From Nilaparvata lugens (Eukaryota; Arthropoda; Insecta; Hemiptera; Delphacidae), in the NCBI RefSeq assembly GCF_014356525.2, contig NC_052509.1, positions 33,379,852-33,443,851 of the forward strand: a stretch of DNA of 64,000 bases. The letters run 5' to 3'. Both the position numbers and the translations under genes were made by a program. A model generated the notes under the pieces. The model saw only the letters and a program-made list of their open reading frames with translations, was not told where the DNA came from and ran no database searches. Within the stretch, counting starts at the first letter, position 1; every line of letters starts with the position of its first letter. Below, piece after piece: positions 42,082 to 56,056 of the stretch.

Positions 42082-42818
42082 AAGTTCTTAATGAAATTTA
42101 TGAACATCAACAATTACATCCATACTACCTCCAGAAAGTTCATACTCTATTGCCACGGGACTGTATTCCCCGTGCTGGTATTTGCTGATGGTTTTTAGTA
42201 AAACTTGTTAACTCAAACTTTTAAACAACCGTTTTATTTACCAACGAGGCACACTTGACAAGAACAGCTATCGTTAACGTCCACAACCTACATATTTGGG
42301 CAGATGAGAATCCTCATGCCATCAATCCTAATTGTCCACAACATCAGTTTTCAGTAAACATTTGGGCAGGAATCATAGGAGATCATCTACTTCTGTTCGA
42401 GCTTCCTCCCAGGCTTAATGGCATAATCTACTTAAACTTTTTGAGAGAGGAGCTATTTATCTTACTTGAGGATGTACCTCTTCAGTTACACCAGAACATT
42501 TGGTTCATGCATGATGGAGCTCCAGCACACTTCAGTGTTGCTGTTCGTGAACACCTGAATCATAGCTTCCCAAATCAATGGATAGGCCGAGGTGGGCCAG
42601 TACCATGGCCAGCTAGGTCACCAGACTTAAATCCCTTGGGTTTAAAACCTTAGTATACAATACTCCAATTGATATCATTGAAGAACCCTGATTAAGGATT
42701 TTGAATGGAATAGAAATGATAAAGCAGACTCCTGGAATATTTGAAGGGGTCCGACAATCGATGAGAGACGTCTGAACATAAATATGCATTCAGAACAATG
42801 GAGGTCACTTTGAACATC
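42082..42818 (+). pseudogene. Second copy of the C-terminal transposase half (duplication unit 2)
   Basis: Identical by eye to 39754-40490, including the Asn in LFTNEAHLTR, the frame 42255-42653 and the later stops. It has no N-terminal helix-turn-helix region of its own; the duplication starts within NEIYEHQQLH and follows directly on the LINE sequence KGGRLS. Confidence 0.85.
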
Positions 42819-43001
42819 ATCTTTATTCTCTCGGTATGAGTTTATTGTCATTTAGATAATATGTTACTTTCATATAAAAATAAGACTTTTCATAAAAAAC
42901 CGAATATTTTATTTACATTCAGCTACAACTTATGAGTTATTAGTTCTCTCCTCATAAAACAGCAAATTTTTGTTGTGTATGTACTACATAAAAATACATT
43001 T

Positions 43002-45482
43002 ATACAAACCATAATTTGATGCCACTTGCTCCGAAGTTATCGGTGAGTTGTCTAAATAATACTGGCTTTACGGAAAAGCTGGCTGCTAATTGTAGGAATG
43101 TCAATAATCTCCCTGACAGCATCAACGAGGCCGGTAGTATGTTGAGGCAACTCATTTAGAACACAGCTAATTTCAAATATGTCCCCAAATCAATGAGGAA
43201 TAGATTTAAAAAGAACGACTGGTACGACAGAGAATGTGAGAATATGAAAGCACGCATGTTCTCATTTCTTAGATTATTCCAGAAAACTAATTCCGTTGAC
43301 GTTAGAGATGACTATGTGCGAATAACAAAAGAGTATAAGGCTTTATGTAAAACTAAAAAGGAATATTACTGGAAAGATTTAAAAAAAAACTTGCTACTGT
43401 TAAAGATTCTAAAATGTTTTGGGAGATAGTACGCAAACTGAAAGGAATTCAGTCAAAAAAAAATCCTAATATTAGTGCAGATGAGTGGATATATCATTTT
43501 AAACGGTTATACACACCTGAAAGATCAAGTGGACCAATAATATATGCTGAACCACTTATCAATAGTGATGCGCTTGATAGGATAATTAGTTATGATGAGA
43601 TAGATATATCCCTGAAAAGGCTTGAAAACGGAAAAGCGCCAGGAGAGGATAGGATCCCTCCTGAATTTTACAAAAAAGCACCATTAGAATTCAAGGAGTT
43701 GTTGTATGTATTTTTCAACAGAACTTATGATGAGTGTACGTCCCCTGAGTCTTTTAATAAATCAATAATACTTCCCTTACATAAAAAAGGCGACACCAAG
43801 AATCCTAATAACTATAGAGCCATATCGTTCACAAATTCCGTTAATAAATTATTTGTAGGAATACTATTAAAAAGATTGGAGGATTGGGTTAGAATGAGAA
43901 AAATTATCTCCGAGAATCAGGCGGGTTTTAGAGTAGGGTATTCTGCCGTAGATAACATTTTTGTCCTGCATAGCTTAATAAAATATTTCACTAATGTACA
44001 GCGTAAAAAATGTACTGTTTTTTCATTGACTTCCAAGCTGCTTATGACTTTATAGACAGAGAAGCACTGTTCTATAGACTTCTTGAGATAGGAATCTCCA
44101 GTAAATTCGTAGGAATGATTAGAGCTTTATATAGAAACGCGTCCTCCTCTGTAAGGTGTGAAAACGGGTTAACAAGGAGTATTAGATTTGAGAGCGGATT
44201 AAAACAGGGCTGCCTACTCTCTCCAATTTTGTTCTCGATTTTCACGCCTGATATTTGTGAATGTGTAGGTGGAGGATTGAGGGTGAGGAACTCTAAAATT
44301 AATTCCCTTCTTTATGCAGATGATTTAGTGATATTTTCTGATAATATTAGGTAGTTACAAAGTATGATAAATAGGCTGCAACAGTACTGTTTTCGATGGA
44401 ACTTAGTATTAAACAAAGATAAATCTAAGATTATGGTTTTTAGGAAAGGAGGAAGATTAAGTCGAAATGAAAAATGGTACTATGGTGAGGATCCCATTCA
44501 AATTGTAAATGAGTATAAATATCTAGGGGTTACGTTCACTCCCACTTTGTCCCTCAGCAAACATTTTTCAAGTAAGCTAACATCAGCAAGATACGGTATT
44601 AATAGTTTATGGCGGAAGTTTATAGGCAGCGAAGATGTACCGTTATCCACTAAATGGCAAGTTTTTGAGACAGTGAGTGGAACAACTATCACGTATGCTG
44701 GTCAGGTGTGGGGGTATCAACGTAGGGAGGATGTAGAATTTTTCAATAGATTTTTCATGAAACGAATGTTCGGGTTACCGCAGAATACGCCCAACTATAT
44801 TCTATATTTAGAAAGCGGGAGGGATATTATGTGGCTACAGACCCTAAAAATGCATTTCAAATACATATTAAAAGCACTTGCATTACCTGACCATAGATTC
44901 CCTAAAATATTACAAGCTTAGTGGTACAGAGTAATAGTGGCTGGTGTAGTGAATGAAAACAATTATTTAATCAATTTAATGAGGGATGGGTGGACCCTAT
45001 AGCTCAGCCACATCGGTGGGGGATGACGTGCGACAATATAATTGATAAAATTCGCCTTAATGTACTGGGAACTTGGTGGGAGAAAGCTTCAAATTCTCAG
45101 TTTCATCGAATATATTATACGTTAAGAACCAATAACGCAGTTATGGAAGATTATTTAAACGACTCAAATAAAAGAAGGATGATTAACATAATTTTCAGAG
45201 CGAGAGGGTCATTATTGCCCTTGAATTTTAGAGTAGATAGGGGGGAAAACAGCTATATTTGTTCACTATGTAATAGTCAAGAAATTGAAGACATTAATTT
45301 ATCATTTTATAGGAAAATGTAAGGTGCTATCAGAGTACCGAGTAAAATGGTTTGGAAGCTCGGTGATAACGGATGAAATGGTTCAAGAGTATTTAAATGG
45401 TAAAAACTGGAAAAGTCTAGCGGGATATGTGAATGTAACATTGAGATATAGAAAGCTCCTTGTGGATGAATTTAATTTCTAA
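43002..45482 (+). pseudogene. Non-LTR retrotransposon ORF2, duplication unit 2 and its continuation
   Basis: Frames 43193-43429, 43414-44055, 44010-44354, 44364-44921, 44990-45322 and 45285-45482 form one RT-containing ORF2 broken by phase changes. This copy keeps the LPLHKKGDTKNPNNYRAIS block missing from unit 1, but has one A fewer in the run near 43381, which shifts the frame. The RT catalytic LLYADDLVIFS, the thumb-type NEYKYLGVTFTPTLSL and the C-terminal Cys/His segment (CSLCNSQEIEDINHF-like, split by a frameshift, then GKCKVLSEYR) are present. Stops at about 44919 and 45000 add to the damage. Confidence 0.8.
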
Positions 45483-46540
45483 AAATAGCTTTACTATAAT
45501 AATACTTGTGGATAATAGAAAATAAATATGTCATTGTAAATATTGTTCCCAAACCGAAAACTGTACATATAGCTCTGGACATGTATGATTGAGTTCATCG
45601 GTTTATTATTGAAGATGATTATTTATTGTTCAAATGAGTTCAAATTATCATTGTATCACTTCATTTCATGAAGAATTATTTGTATGTTAGATTAATAATT
45701 AAGAATTATTTACTTTGTATCAATGTGTAGTTCATCTCTAGGCCTATAATGATGATTCAGGTTTCTCAAATGAACTGAAAATGATAAGATTCCAAGCATA
45801 GACGGACTACTGTGCTATGATTGACTGATATTTAGTGCTCACTTCCCAGTTGCCTTATAAAGTTTATTGAGTGCTATCGCATGACATTGTGTAGCCCGTT
45901 CACTCTGTAGCCTACAGACTGTGAGAACTTTGACAAAAACTAGAAGATAAGGATGAGATATAGATTAAATAACTATCAACTCCGGCTGACGGCTTCGGCT
46001 ATGGATAAGAATTTTCGGATTATTATGAACTATGGTATTGATTGTAGACGAATGATATTGTATTTAATTTTATCTTATTTTGTATTGTTTTTTGAAGTGA
46101 AAAATAAATTCTTTATTCTCTATCTATCTAATGTATCAATAATACAGTAGAAATTAACTTTAAACTTATAAGTACACAACTCATATCAACATTTTGGAAT
46201 AATGTAACTGATGATGGAAATGAACCTTAACATTTTATGTGAGAACCGATGCAAACAAAAATACTATTCACAAAATAGCTTCCACAAAGCCCTTGTCCGT
46301 GAATAGGAGTTTGAATAATAAGACATATGAAAAAGATAAGACACATACACACACGCATTCACACAGTCATCAATATTCGACAATTGACTCATCAGAGCAT
46401 TCCCCTTATCACATATATCTCAATATGATATAAACTTCATGTGAACAGTAGGGAGGAAGCCACCACCTATAAATCGACCAATAGGTATTTTAAGGCAGAA
46501 AAGAGAATTCAAGACAGAAGAAAGAAGAAGAAGAAGAAGA
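45483..46540. other. LINE 3' region and AT-rich spacer
   Basis: No gene. An AATAAA-type signal and a (TCTA)3 run at about 46106-46130 could be the 3' end of the + strand LINE. A (GAA)n run lies at 46520-46541. A short CA-rich segment occurs near 46342-46368. Confidence 0.45.
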
Positions 46541-47704
46541 AAAATGTTTAGGTTTTTATGACAATCTATTTACACAGCTTACCACTCTGAAGAAATTTTC
46601 AATTTCCAAAGGTGAATGAAGCCATAGCCAACACTTCGTTTTACAGATGAATTGTTTGCAAATTTTCAGCTTCCTTATTTCCTCAGGAAGGATATTGTGA
46701 AATTTTGGTCCCAGAAAAATGAAACATCCTTTAAAGATGGTACAGTTGGGTTTGGGAAGTCTCACCAGCATTCGTGTAGTTTGCCGTGTAACCAAACTGT
46801 CTTGTCCAATATTTTTACATCAAATATCTATCCCCACTCATTTTATAAAACAGGGATAGAACTTTCAACACATACATATATCTAAAAGGGAGAATCACCA
46901 ATGATTTAAACATAGGGAAAGTATGAGCCCCATAAATAACCCTAATGACAGATTTTTGTAAAACTATGAGATTTTTAAAATGTGACATGAATGTGGAAGC
47001 ATAGCAAGAAATGCCATACTCCAACCTACAATTGAAAAAAGCAAAATACATCATGCAAAGAAAAGATACAAAAAAGAACTCTTTTAATTGATAAAATGTC
47101 TCTACTAAATATAGAAGGTACCTTTTCATTTTTCTTATGTGAAAGTCCCAAGTTATACTCTGGTCCAAAATCAATCCTAAATATTTGACAGATTCTGATT
47201 GTTTTATAACTTCACAGTCACAACCCACCGAATCAAATCCAAATTGATGGTATTCAAAAGGATCTGGGAAATAGAAAGTTGCTGACAAAGAGAAGTTTAT
47301 GCATGAGGTTTAATTGCTAATTTTCAACTGCATTAATTGCTAATTTGTTGCAATCAAACCAACATCGCAGATCAAATAGATCATGCTGAATCATTCTATG
47401 CAATTCACTTTCGTCTTTGGCTGAGTATGCTAGGGCTGTGTCATCAGCAAAGGATGTTATGGATCCATTAAAAGTATGAGAAAATAAATCATTAATGTAC
47501 ACCAAAAATAGTATTGGACCCAAAACTGATCCTCGTGGGACACCATATTTAACCATTGCCAAATCACTATCACTGTTGGAAATTGGAACATATTGCTTGC
47601 GATCTGACAAAAATATGTTCTCAGCCACATGTTAGCCACCCCACGGATTCCAGCAGCACGAAGTTTTCCAAAAGGATATTGTGCTCTACAGTGTCAATAA
47701 TAAT
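46541..47704 (-). pseudogene. Non-LTR retrotransposon (Jockey-like) RT fragment
   Basis: Minus-strand reading from 47704: DTVEHNILLENF (motif A region), frameshift, LSDRKQYVPI, GVPRGSVLGPILFLVYINDL, the catalytic FADDTALAYS, then a frameshift, SVKYLGLILDQSITWDFHIRKM, KSVIRVIYGAHTFP and PEEIRKLKICKQF. This is the RT and post-RT order of Jockey-like LINEs. Phase changes near 47630, 47310 and 46800. The 5' side is cut at 47704 where another repeat begins. It is a different family from the one at 37695-38709. Confidence 0.8.
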
Positions 47705-48120
47705 ACTTTCCTTGCCCTATTACCATAGGTAAGAAAGTATTGCTTTTCAAAAAAATTAAGGTACCCTAATTTAAAGTTTTCTTCACGTTTCAAGGTCCCC
47801 TGAGACCAAAAACTTGATTTTTGGTGTTGGTCTGTGTAAGTGTGTGTGAGCTTGTATGTTTGTAAGAGGGGACATACGGGGTGAATTGTACACAAGCAAA
47901 ACACAAACCGGGGAGCGGTTACCAATCGGGGTGCGCCCGTTTCGTACCTCAGTATGCATTCACTCAAAACGACTTCTCGGCTGTTCTGAAACCGAATTAC
48001 TAATTTACAAACTTTTTTCAAAATCCCCCATTTCGCATCTAGAGTTTACTCCGCAATGTTGCTGGTTTTTAGCAATGTGGAGAATAATAGAATTAATTCA
48101 CAAGTATTCAATCTCAATAA
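47705..48120. repeat. Unclassified interspersed repeat starting with a hairpin
   Basis: ACTTTCCTT (47705-47713) pairs with AAGAAAGT (47731-47738). The following 370 bp are moderately GC-rich with no coding sense. The abrupt cut of the LINE at 47704 supports a border here. I cannot assign a family or the right border. Confidence 0.4.
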
Positions 48121-48590
48121 TATGAAAATGTATTATCCTATCATTTGAAAACTTATTTTCTTGACGAATAAAATGTAATTCATTCATTAAACAAGAATGA
48201 ACTTTAATACTCCTGGTACATAAGATATACTGGTTTCAGCTACTCTCTGTATAAGGGAGTGGCAAGGCAGAGAATCAGCAATGCTATTCCTGAATGAAAT
48301 TCACAAGAAAATGTATCCAGTAAAACTCTCTTATATCGACGTCGATTTTCGAGATATATTGATTTTCTTATATCCTTGAAAAACCTCAATAACTAAAAAA
48401 CTAACAGTCGAGATCAAATTATGAGGATATGTTATGGGTTTCTACACTGATAAAACACTTGAAGCGATTTAAACTGATTCGATTTATTACTTATAACACT
48501 ATAACACACGGAGGTAAACTGGGAACAACTATAAACTGATAACTAGCTAATAAATTACACAGAATCATCACAAGCGTACGTTAAGTAACA
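48121..48590. other. AT-rich spacer, nothing recognised
   Basis: No gene, RNA or clear repeat. A CAGTAAAACTCTCTTATATC motif near 48319 resembles ends of pogo/Tigger-type elements but has no partner. Confidence 0.5.
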
Positions 48591-48908
48591 CAGTAGAACT
48601 CCAATTATCCGAACTCCAACTATCCGAATCGCCGATTATCCGAATCACTTTCAGAAAAAAATTTGACCAAAAAAAGTCTAAGTGCGCTATTATTCTTCCC
48701 CCCGCGAAGCTAGTGTTTGCGCGTTCGCTCACCATTGTCCTTCCCTCCGCGAAGTCAGTGTAGTAAAGCATGTGAAAATATCATGTTTCTTTCATCTAGT
48801 GCAATATCAAAACGTAGCTTTTTTCTCTCCAATGGCAATTTTTTTTTTAATTCCGATTATCCAAATGGGTCCCGGTCTCCATTAATTCGGATAATTGGAG
48901 TTCTACTG
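48591..48908. mobile_element. 318-bp MITE with perfect 23-bp inverted ends (pogo/Tigger-like)
   Basis: The left end begins CAGTAGAACTCCAATTATCC and the right end is its exact reverse complement over 23 bases. The right flank is TA; the left flank is CA, so one copy of a TA duplication would have changed. No coding capacity. The CAGT start and TA target use point to the pogo/Tigger group of Tc1/mariner. Confidence 0.85.
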
Positions 48909-49917
48909 TATAAATAACTGTAAAAGAATAACTGTCACCAAGAATAATAACTGTATAAACAACTACAAAGTCTATTATAACTTTATCACTAGTCTGTCAC
49001 GATTAGAAGGAGCGAACAATATGACTGTAGTCTCTCAACTCCTCTCCGACTGCAACACGTGCCATTCATATAGGGTCAGCGAAACAATCTAGAAAGGTGG
49101 AAAATACATCCGGCCCATTACAGCAGAACTCTCTAGAAGTGTCTGGAGGTGTGGCAAAATGTCTGAACAATCGCATTGCATGGAATAAGCCAGAAGGTTG
49201 CAGAACGCGCTTGCCATTGATCGATGGATCCCTGCACCAAAACCAGAACACACTGGAATGATTTAGAGGCCCCCTGCCTCCTCAGTGTTGTTTAGCAGAA
49301 GATTCCCAAAACCCCTCGTCTCTGCCATTCCTCTAAAGGCCTCATCCATAACAATATGGTTCGTAACAATAGAGGAAGAAATTTCAAAAAAGATTCATTA
49401 ATCATTGTTTGATGTTTTCGAACTTTTTATGAGCGTTCAAACGGTTTTGAATTTGGCTTCAAAACTTCAAACAAAGGGACAAATTGCATGAATCTTATTC
49501 GAAATTTCTTTCCCTTTCCAACAATATTCTTAGAGTTAGATTTTGACTGATACTCTTCTAGTATCAAATATTTATAAAAATATTTCGAAAACTAAGATCA
49601 ATATGAGAAACTTTTACTGGAAATTTCTTGTTGCAAATATCATGTGAAATCTATGGTCTTCGACTGTTACACCTTTCGTGGGACATTATGTATAAATAAT
49701 GACTGTACTCAAAGCTAGTGTACATCTGTTCACCCACATAAATAGATCGAGATTTATGAAATGTGAGGTCAGAGAAAACCATAAGGAATGAATTTTGAAA
49801 GAAGATGAATTGGGATAGGGACTTGCAAGAGTAAATATGTGTGAGTGAGTGAACGGGGGTTAAAGAATAAGGGTGAGAAAGTTGAAAGAGAGAGAGAGTG
49901 TGTGTGTGTTTACGAAT

Positions 49918-49951
<34 letters not shown>

Positions 49952-50025
49952 GCAAGTAAAATAGTGTTGAAGTGGCTGGATTGAAGTGAAATGTGTGAGG
50001 AAATGGGGGTTGAGTGAGGGGCATC
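48909..50025. other. Spacer without recognised gene
   Basis: AT-rich with some moderate-GC parts (49000-49350). (AG)n runs occur at 49885-49949. No coding motif seen on either strand. Confidence 0.5.
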
Positions 50026-50184
50026 AGGTGTAGGCCTACTGGTGATGTTGAGGGTTGAGGGTGTGGATTGAGTTGAGTGAAACGCGCCAAGTCCGGAAGC
50101 AAGTTAAAACTTCAACTAGTAAATCGGGTTTGCAAGTTTCCTGCTGCTTGTTGGCTTTGCCTTTCACACCCGCTCTCACACTCT

Positions 50185-50278
<94 letters not shown>

Positions 50279-51229
50279 ACTCACACACTCTCTTTCAACG
50301 CCAACTTCACACATGTAATACTTGTTCACCAGTCAACACCCTGCTTAACTATCAAAGCTGATACATTGGAAGGTACAATATTCACTTTCACTCCCTAAAC
50401 TTGAATTCTTGTAAATTATACTGTGTGTAAGGAACATATTCATTTGTTTATTTATTCGTGGATAGAATCATAAATCATATAAATATGATTGGAAAGGAAC
50501 AACAGGCTTGGCCCAAAACTATTCCATCCCCCATTATTTCTGTATAATACCTGTTTAGAATGTGAGTTGGATAATCTTTTTTTTTTGAGAATCAGTTTTC
50601 CACCGAGGTAAATTGTAGCAGTAGCCCATTTTCTACATTTTTTTTCTTTTTTTAATGTATCAGCTAATGTTACATATATTTATTTAGATGTTTTATATTA
50701 TTATCATTGTTAATACCACATTGTTACCAAAAAACCTCAATGAAACAAGTTACCATAGGAAGCCAAAACCAAATGTATAGCAAAAGGAAGAATTGTACCT
50801 GATCTATAGAATATTGTTAATATAAGAGACCTAAAAATTGTAAAAATGATGTATAGGCCCCAAAATTGTTACTCGAAAGTATTTTTGAAAGAGATCTATT
50901 GTATAAGAATCGAAATGTTTGTTGTATGAAGAATAAGTTGGTATCACTGCAAGCCGCAGATTTGAAAATATTGTACTATGTTTATAGAGGGAAGAAATGT
51001 ATTCAAGATATCCATTTGTGATATTTTTTATGTTGATAAGGAGGAATTTGTTATTGTCTTGATGGAGATTCAAGGGGGGCATATGCAGAAAAGGTCTGCA
51101 AATTATTAGGAGGTTTCTGAAGTGTGTTTTGGTGGATATTTCTAGGTTATGTTGATGTGTTAAAGGAAGAATTTGTATTGAAAACATTGTTGATTCTCAA
51201 AATATTTTAAATTCAAATTCGGGTGTGCA
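50026..51229 (+). mobile_element. 3' internal region of an older gypsy-type element, related to gypsy-2
   Basis: 50360-51229 is recognisably similar, but diverged, to 60120-60804 (the 3' untranslated region of gypsy-2), and runs to a purine-rich end (TTCGGGTGTGCA) before a TGTAACATATT LTR start at 51230. 50026-50800 is nearly identical to 63233-64000. It contains a (CT)n run at 50188-50274. No coding frame remains. Confidence 0.7.
50188..50274. repeat. (CT)n microsatellite
   Basis: Almost pure CT over 87 bp; the counterpart after the gap (63395-63466) is shorter and interrupted by CA steps. Confidence 0.95.
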
Positions 51230-51676
51230 TGTAACATATTAAAATTCGATAAGCAAGCAAAATCGCTAATTGAAAGAATTTTATAGGTCTGGAGCAAAAC
51301 AGCTATTCTGTTATCGCCAAATGCGATAACAACAAATGGAAGATTAGATAATAACGGGTACCATGGCTATAATAAGAACAGCCAAATAGAAAAAAAATTT
51401 ATTTGCTAATTATTATATTATATAAAGTATTGGAAATTTTGAGGTTAGGCTTGAACACCTACTGATTGGCGAACTAATAATCAATCAAGCCATATAATGT
51501 GAAATCTATCTAGACACCTTGGCAAAAAATTTATTGTAAACAAATAGTATTCAACTAGAGGATTTTGGAAAGCACATGGCTACTAGTTATAGAGGGAAAA
51601 ACAACTTATAACATTTATAAATATTCATTATCTGTAATGAGCATGAACAAATACACCAAAATAAATAAATAAAATA
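51230..51676 (+). repeat. Left part of an older gypsy-type LTR, split by gypsy-2
   Basis: Begins TGTAACATATT and follows the gypsy-2 LTR at lower similarity (for example TAATAGGTCTGAGTAAAG in the young copy against TATAGGTCTGGAGCAAAA here). The match breaks off at 51676, where gypsy-2 begins, and resumes at 62844. Confidence 0.8.
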
Positions 51677-53812
<2,136 letters not shown>

Positions 53813-53818
53813 CAAACA

Positions 53819-53836
53819 TGGCGCCCAATGTGGGGC
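53819..53836 (+). other. Primer-binding site of gypsy-2, tRNA-Lys type
   Basis: TGGCGCCCAATGTGGGGC. From memory this is the complement of the 3' end of tRNA-Lys (CUU), with one mismatch (T for C). Six bases separate it from the LTR end. The Drosophila gypsy element also uses tRNA-Lys. Confidence 0.75.
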
Positions 53837-54385
53837 TGATGATGAGAGCTGAGCTCATTAAATAATTATTTGAAATTAAGTCAAGACCCATATTGAGGAT
53901 AATAATTAAAGACAAGTCTAGTCATATTGAAATTTGTCGTGGATGGATAATGAAACTATAGATATATGAGTATTGAGGAAAACAGGCAAATTAAACTTTG
54001 TATTACTTTTTGGGGAATCAGTAGCTTTAAATAAAGAGAAATTATATGTTTTAAAGAAAATTTTATATTATTGTTATTGTAAAAAATATATTTTATAGAG
54101 AGATATCATATTTTATAAGCCTAAACTGCTATTACTTTCTAGTCAAGAATATATATGTATAAGCCAGTTGGAAAATAAGTCACAGTCTGTAAACTAGTCA
54201 GGAATCAATATTCAATATTGGAGCGCTGGAGCATTATAAAAAACTTAAGTATAAATACCTTATTTTTGGATATCCAAACACTTTGCACATAACTGTCTCA
54301 CTGTAAGTCCCGGTTTGTGTCTCTTTTTTAAGCATTTTTGCATATTATTCATCACTATTAATTAGCATTTATCATATTTGACACA

Positions 54386-56056
54386 ATGAATCACACTCCC
54401 GCAAACTCTGAAGTTTCATATATGTACGGCGGTTGCACAGATCCCACTTTGTCAACTCCCAGCACATCAAACCCCACCATGGTAGATGCCAATATGCCAC
54501 GAGAAAGGGAACCAGGAAGTGTCGGGTCGATAGTCTTCGATCCACAAGGTCTGCAACCTCTATCATCCACTCGAATCGACGCCGCTGACATACCATTGAA
54601 TCAACGGATAGCAGAGATCAACTTCGAAGGGGGCGAGGAGCAGCCTGCAGAACCCGCATCTCCAGAGGCCGAGTCACATCTGAGCAAACAAAGTATATTT
54701 TCAGTCACAGAGCTAGATCCATTTAAAAGGGTAATAATGGAACAAACTAGCAGTATGTTCAATATTATGTTACAAAACACAATGGATAACATGATGCAGG
54801 AAATTAAAAAAGAGAATGCGACAATAAAAGAGGCAAATAAGCAAACAGTGGAACAGGGCATGAAGGAGACAGCAGACACCATACAATCAGTAGAACGACG
54901 GTTAGATACTATTGAGAGTAAAGTAGAGAATCATAGGGAAGAATTAAAAGCAATGATAAATCTACAGAGGGAAAGTCAGGATAAAGTTATGGCAGGATTA
55001 TCGGGAAGGTTGGATACGGTTACCTGTGAACTAAACGAAAGGATAGATAACTTAACCACACAAATCACTACACCTATTCAGGATTCAACAACTAACATTA
55101 AGGCCGATTGCCATCAAGAAATCAACAAACAAATTACCGTTGCCAATCAAAATTTAACAACTACAGTTGATAAAAATATTAACAGTATTAAAGATATACA
55201 AAATAAACAGATTAATATGTCCACAAAAATGAACCAACTGCAAGGTAGTATCAATCAGATCACAGAAACCTGTAAGGCTTTAAACAGAACTCTACTAATT
55301 CAAAAATCCACTCTGACTCAATTAGATCAAGAAGTAAATGCTAATAAAATTACACATAATAGTCAATGGCAGATGGCACAGGAGAAAATAACAGTATTAG
55401 AAAATTATATCCAACAACGACCTCAAGGAATTCAGGCAGATAACATCAATTCACATAGTATATTGCAAGGACTGGGTAAATTTGATAATACTGATCACCA
55501 TTTGCAACCTCAACCATTCATTGATCAGATAAAATTAGTACAAACTCTTGCACCTACCTCTTGGAGCATGTGGCGTCTTCGTTTGACTAGTTTATTAATT
55601 GGCGAACCCCTGATGTTCTTTCGGAGTAGAGCCCATGAATTTACATCATTGGATGAGTTTGTAGCTGTCTTCCTGGAACAGTATTGGAGCAGAAGTAAAC
55701 AGTTGGACGTGCTAGCGGACATCATATCATGCGATTTCAACCCTAACTTAGATGGTGCATGTACCACTTTCGTCACTGCCCTACAGTTCAAAAATTCTCA
55801 ATTGAGCGAGCCCATTAACGAATCGGCATTAGCAAGTATCATTCTGGAGAGACTACCGTATCAAGTTAGAATGGCACTCGCCACACAACCCATTACTGAT
55901 TGCAAACAGCTAATAAATCATTTATATGGCATACAGTCTGTGATGGCAATGTCAAACCACCGATCAGACCAAAGATACACACAGAATCAACATAACTCAA
56001 AAAGTAATCAGTATACCAGCCAAAATTATGAACCGGTATCATATGATCGCTCCTGA
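54386..56056 (+). CDS. gag: Gypsy-2 Gag
   Basis: A 556-codon frame from ATG 54386 to TGA 56054-56056. The N-terminal 100 residues are disordered, Pro/Ser/Glu-rich. Residues about 120-360 are a long series of heptad-like repeats (MKETADTIQSVERRLDTIES, TTTVDKNINSIKDIQNKQIN), predicted coiled coil. Residues about 370-520 form the capsid-like helical part (FIDQIKLVQTLAPTSWSMWR, FTSLDEFVAVFLEQYWSRSK). No CCHC knuckle; the end is Asn/Gln/Arg/Tyr-rich, which may serve RNA binding instead, as in errantiviral Gags. An open stretch in the same phase continues after the TGA to 56374. Confidence 0.85.
   Translation: MNHTPANSEVSYMYGGCTDPTLSTPSTSNPTMVDANMPREREPGSVGSIVFDPQGLQPLSSTRIDAADIPLNQRIAEINFEGGEEQPAEPASPEAESHLSKQSIFSVTELDPFKRVIMEQTSSMFNIMLQNTMDNMMQEIKKENATIKEANKQTVEQGMKETADTIQSVERRLDTIESKVENHREELKAMINLQRESQDKVMAGLSGRLDTVTCELNERIDNLTTQITTPIQDSTTNIKADCHQEINKQITVANQNLTTTVDKNINSIKDIQNKQINMSTKMNQLQGSINQITETCKALNRTLLIQKSTLTQLDQEVNANKITHNSQWQMAQEKITVLENYIQQRPQGIQADNINSHSILQGLGKFDNTDHHLQPQPFIDQIKLVQTLAPTSWSMWRLRLTSLLIGEPLMFFRSRAHEFTSLDEFVAVFLEQYWSRSKQLDVLADIISCDFNPNLDGACTTFVTALQFKNSQLSEPINESALASIILERLPYQVRMALATQPITDCKQLINHLYGIQSVMAMSNHRSDQRYTQNQHNSKSNQYTSQNYEPVSYDRS

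Larger units (their letters stand above)
39754..44458 (+). repeat. Tandem duplication of about 2.33-2.38 kb (units 39754-42081 and 42082-44458)
   Basis: Both units run from the middle of the transposase, through the right inverted-repeat arm, into the LINE RT. Unit 2 is longer by 49 bp, because unit 1 lacks a 49-bp block after 41441 plus one C and has one extra A in a run. Otherwise I see only about two substitutions (41328 vs unit 2 A/C; 41455 T/A). The junction at 42082-42085 shows AAGT, shared with both parent ends (39754-39757 and 44459-44462). Confidence 0.9.

Noticed and set aside
48319..48375. CAGTAAAACTCTCTTATATC as the end of a second pogo-like element
   Set aside because: No inverted partner found within about 600 bp; could be a solitary remnant or chance.
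50055..50361. Ser/Leu-repeat frames over the CT tract (also 63282-63588)
   Set aside because: Translation of a (CT)n microsatellite.
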